Positions 8,419-10,225 of a DNA stretch of 10,225 nucleotides are shown here, in pieces; the first letter of the stretch is position 1, and each line of letters starts with the position of its first letter. Both the position numbers and the translations under genes were made by a program. Source of the DNA: Euperipatoides rowelli (taxonomy: Eukaryota; Onychophora; Udeonychophora; Euonychophora; Peripatopsidae); assembly GCA_003024985.2 (NCBI GenBank), contig PXIH01S0062069.1; one strand, given 5' to 3'. The notes beneath the pieces were generated by a model. The model ran no database searches, had not been told where the DNA came from, and saw nothing but the letters and a program-made list of their open reading frames with translations.

Positions 8419-8846
8419 TAGGTCCAGAGCTAGACCTCAATAGATGGGGAGGGGAGAAAGCATCCCCCAAAATTTTTAGTAATTTCTACTGAATTTGGTA
8501 CCTTGTAATTGTAAAATATACACATCTGTCTATTAATCTCCCCCCCAACCACCCCAAAATTTAAAAAAAATTAGAAACTGACCATAATGTCTGCTTTAAA
8601 TCTATAGACAACAGATGCACATTTTACCCTATGGCAAAAAAATACCAACAAACTATAAGGTCTATTAACTATTATGAATTTTATTATATACGGTTATTTA
8701 TTTTAATTAGATGTTAAACTTGTTTCCAGATTTATAATATATAAATGCAAATGAAATTGACAAAATTTCCCAAAATTTGGACTTTGCAAAAGTTAGAGAT
8801 GCAATCCCCCCCCCAATCCCCTAAGAAATGTCCCTGGTTAAAGATA
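8419..8846. mobile_element. Possible inverted-repeat element with C/G-rich ends
   Basis: The left edge reads GGTCCAG...GATGGGGAGGGG...GCATC (8421-8463). The reverse complement of the right edge (8800-8840) reads AACCAGGG...GGGGATT, then a G10 run, then ATTGCATC. The edges share order and spacing but only moderate identity. Inside are further C tracts (8539-8546) next to CCCAAAATTT words (8465-8476, 8551-8562) and A+T-rich DNA with no ORF. The pattern resembles short non-autonomous DNA transposons with G-rich ends. No target duplication was found and the limits are approximate. Confidence 0.3.
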
Positions 8847-9326
8847 GCACTGATGAAAAATAATTTACTGTATTTTCTTCATACATGCATTCCCTTAAAT
8901 AAAATGGTCTATTTTTAGAACAGACATGTAGTCAAAATACAATAAAAGCCCGATTAAAAAAAAACTACAATAAAGCAAGCAATAAATCTTTCGCCTATTA
9001 TAATACGTTTTTTTTTTTTTTTTAAATAGTAAAAAGCTCAAAATAAAACTTAATTTCTTACTTTCTAATACCGGTAATTAATTAAAAAGTTTCAAAAATA
9101 ATTTCTCTCCCCTCATTACAAAATGAAATATTCCAGTGAAAGGTCAAATTAAAATAAATAAGAAATAATATTTATTTTTGTTTTTTTACAGTTAAAATTT
9201 AAAACTATTTTGATAATTATTATTTTAAATAGTTATTGTTTAAATTGAACAATGGTAGTAATGAAATGAAATTTGTTTAATGTACCTAATAGTTTTTTTT
9301 CCCAACCTTTCATTTCTTCGGTTTAA
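8847..9326. other. A+T-rich intronic stretch, nothing recognisable
   Basis: Poly-A and poly-T runs, including a long T run near 9009, and A+T-rich DNA. I see no exon, RNA gene or repeat family. Confidence 0.5.
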
Positions 9327-9521
9327 AGACAAAATCTTTATGTAGCCAAACTACCAGGCTACGGCACTTTTTCCATATCTGCTTATAATGTTGGTGATCT
9401 TGAGTTTGACAATGTCGAATTTGTTTTTTTAGTATTTACTTTTAATCCTTGTTATAAGGTTGTTTGTAATATGTTAGTCATCTTAGGTAGTAATTTGTTA
9501 TATATTTTGATACTGTCAGCA
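9327..9521 (+). pseudogene. Open 65-codon stretch, possibly a LINE endonuclease scrap
   Basis: After an in-frame TAA (9324-9326), 65 codons stay open to TAA at 9522-9524. The frame has no early ATG. It includes the words LPGYGTFSISAYN and VGDLEFDNVEFVFL, then FTFNPCYKVVCNML. The alternation of acidic residues and beta-strand-like hydrophobic runs, followed by a Lys-Val-Val-Cys strand, resembles the middle of the LINE apurinic endonuclease domain just before the usual YRPP motif. That motif is absent here. The match is by eye and weak; chance is a fair alternative. The window also holds a LINE remnant at 826-2324, but nothing shows the two come from the same family. Confidence 0.25.
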
Positions 9522-9749
9522 TAAATCAGTAGCCTATGATACTTGATAAATTAATGAGAAAAGACAAAGTGTATATTATAAAACAAATTGGATGAATAAA
9601 ATTGAAAACTTTAGCTTAAAGTCCTGCTTTTACAATCTTGAAATATTTTTTAATATGTTTTGCCTATTAGGCTAATGGAATAAAGTTAGAATATTGGACT
9701 TTAAAAAAAAATATTACTGTTCAAAGAAAATATATTACTGTAAAATGCC

Positions 9750-9965
9750 GAGCAAATGCGCATGAGCTCTTATCATTCGTATGGGAAGGGGGGCGCTCTT
9801 GTTCGGCTCCATGCTAGGAAACCTTAGATTTACCACAATGCATTGCAAAATGGACATGGCGCTCTTGCTTGGACATGCTTCCCAAAACCTTAGAAAATGG
9901 CTGGTACACACTAAAACATGATGTCACACATCAATTAAAGGTTGATCCAAGTAAGAGCGCCATGT
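9750..9965. other. Less A+T-rich block with direct and inverted repeats, promoter-like words
   Basis: GGCGCTCTTG occurs at 9792-9801 and 9858-9867, each followed about 30 bases later by AAACCTTAGA or AAAACCTTAGA, indicating a 66-bp diverged duplication. ACATGGCGCTCTTGCTTGGA (9854-9873) pairs with 9946-9965 at 19 of 20 positions across a 72-nt loop. Inside that loop, TGATGTCACACATCA (9919-9933) is a smaller palindrome containing a CRE-like TGATGTCA. TGCGCATGAGC (9757-9767) resembles an NRF1 site with one change, and AAAATGGCTGG (9894-9904) is a YY1-like word. CAAGTAAGAG (9949-9958) could be a splice donor. It may be an alternative promoter/first exon or a small mobile element. Neither is proven. 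Confidence 0.35.
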
Positions 9966-10033
9966 AAGCTTAAACTTTCACTTTTTAATTTACAGGCCTC
10001 CGTTCTGTTTATGAGGATTCAACGTTATATATA

Positions 10034-10225
10034 CAGGGGTTGCAATATACTTTTTTTTTCATGTCTCCCAGGGACGCACATGTTCTCAAATAATGTGTCC
10101 CCAGTAAAAGTTTGTGTGTCCTGAGAAACGTCCTTTTTCTCATTGTTTTAGACATTTTTTTGTTCATTTTTAGCTGGAAAGCAGATAGTTTAGTCCTGCT
10201 TAGAAGCTGACATCTTGTGACCTAT
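10034..10225. mobile_element. Possible left end of a hAT-like element, cut by the window edge
   Basis: CAGGGGTTGCAATATAC after TATATATA resembles hAT left ends (CAGGG plus a mixed word). GGGACGCACA (10071-10080) can pair with TGTGTCCCC (10094-10102), with one bulge. The other terminus and any 8-bp duplication would lie outside the window, so this is only a resemblance. Confidence 0.2.

Noticed and set aside
8850-8882. CTGATGA as another hammerhead core
   Set aside because: No GAAA at a workable distance and no stem II.
1-10225. tRNA genes, rRNA, CRISPR arrays
   Set aside because: No cloverleaf with a GGTTCRANYCC arm was found, there are no rRNA words, and there is no array of regularly spaced identical repeats with unique spacers. 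The 39-bp repeat is a plain tandem repeat.

Overview
This is an A+T-rich (roughly 70% by eye) metazoan nuclear window. Exons are short, introns are long, and decayed transposon copies and homopolymer runs are common. Nothing is bacterial: there are no ribosome binding sites, no operons and no long ORFs. The one clear host exon encodes the N-terminus of an ORMDL protein. Its sequence suggests an invertebrate, but I cannot name the phylum from 56 residues.

Layout. 1-600 is A+T-rich non-coding DNA with a 39-bp tandem repeat near position 130. 661-818 is a long imperfect palindrome (foldback element). About 826-2324 is a broken non-LTR retrotransposon (LINE). It keeps traces of reverse transcriptase, including the YADD box, and the C-terminal WNDLP signature, spread over all three forward frames. 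A 435-bp hAT-type non-autonomous DNA transposon (1490-1924) is inserted in it with an 8-bp target duplication. A perfect 24-bp-arm hairpin (1967-2026) lies just after it. 2325-3798 has no recognisable gene.

A poly-T splice acceptor at 3799-3820 precedes the ORMDL exon (coding 3847-4014), which ends at a GTGAGT donor. No second ORMDL exon is visible, so the first coding intron is at least 6.2 kb and takes up the rest of the window. That intron holds a TATA-plus-hairpin site, a cluster of hairpins at 5701-5845, an 18-bp perfect palindrome, a 50-bp-spaced repeated hairpin, a C22 tract, a candidate small exon of unknown identity (8316-8417), an inverted-repeat element beside it, a possible LINE endonuclease scrap (9327-9521), a compact less A+T-rich block with direct and inverted repeats (9750-9965), and a possible hAT-type end at 10034.

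The only gene whose job can be stated is ORMDL, an ER membrane regulator of serine palmitoyltransferase and so of sphingolipid synthesis. The other features are mainly records of transposition and local rearrangement. I found no convincing new multi-gene system. The items most worth checking are the candidate 34-codon exon, the hairpin cluster, the perfect hairpin in the old LINE, and the strong excess of TAGGCTA/TAGCCTA words.
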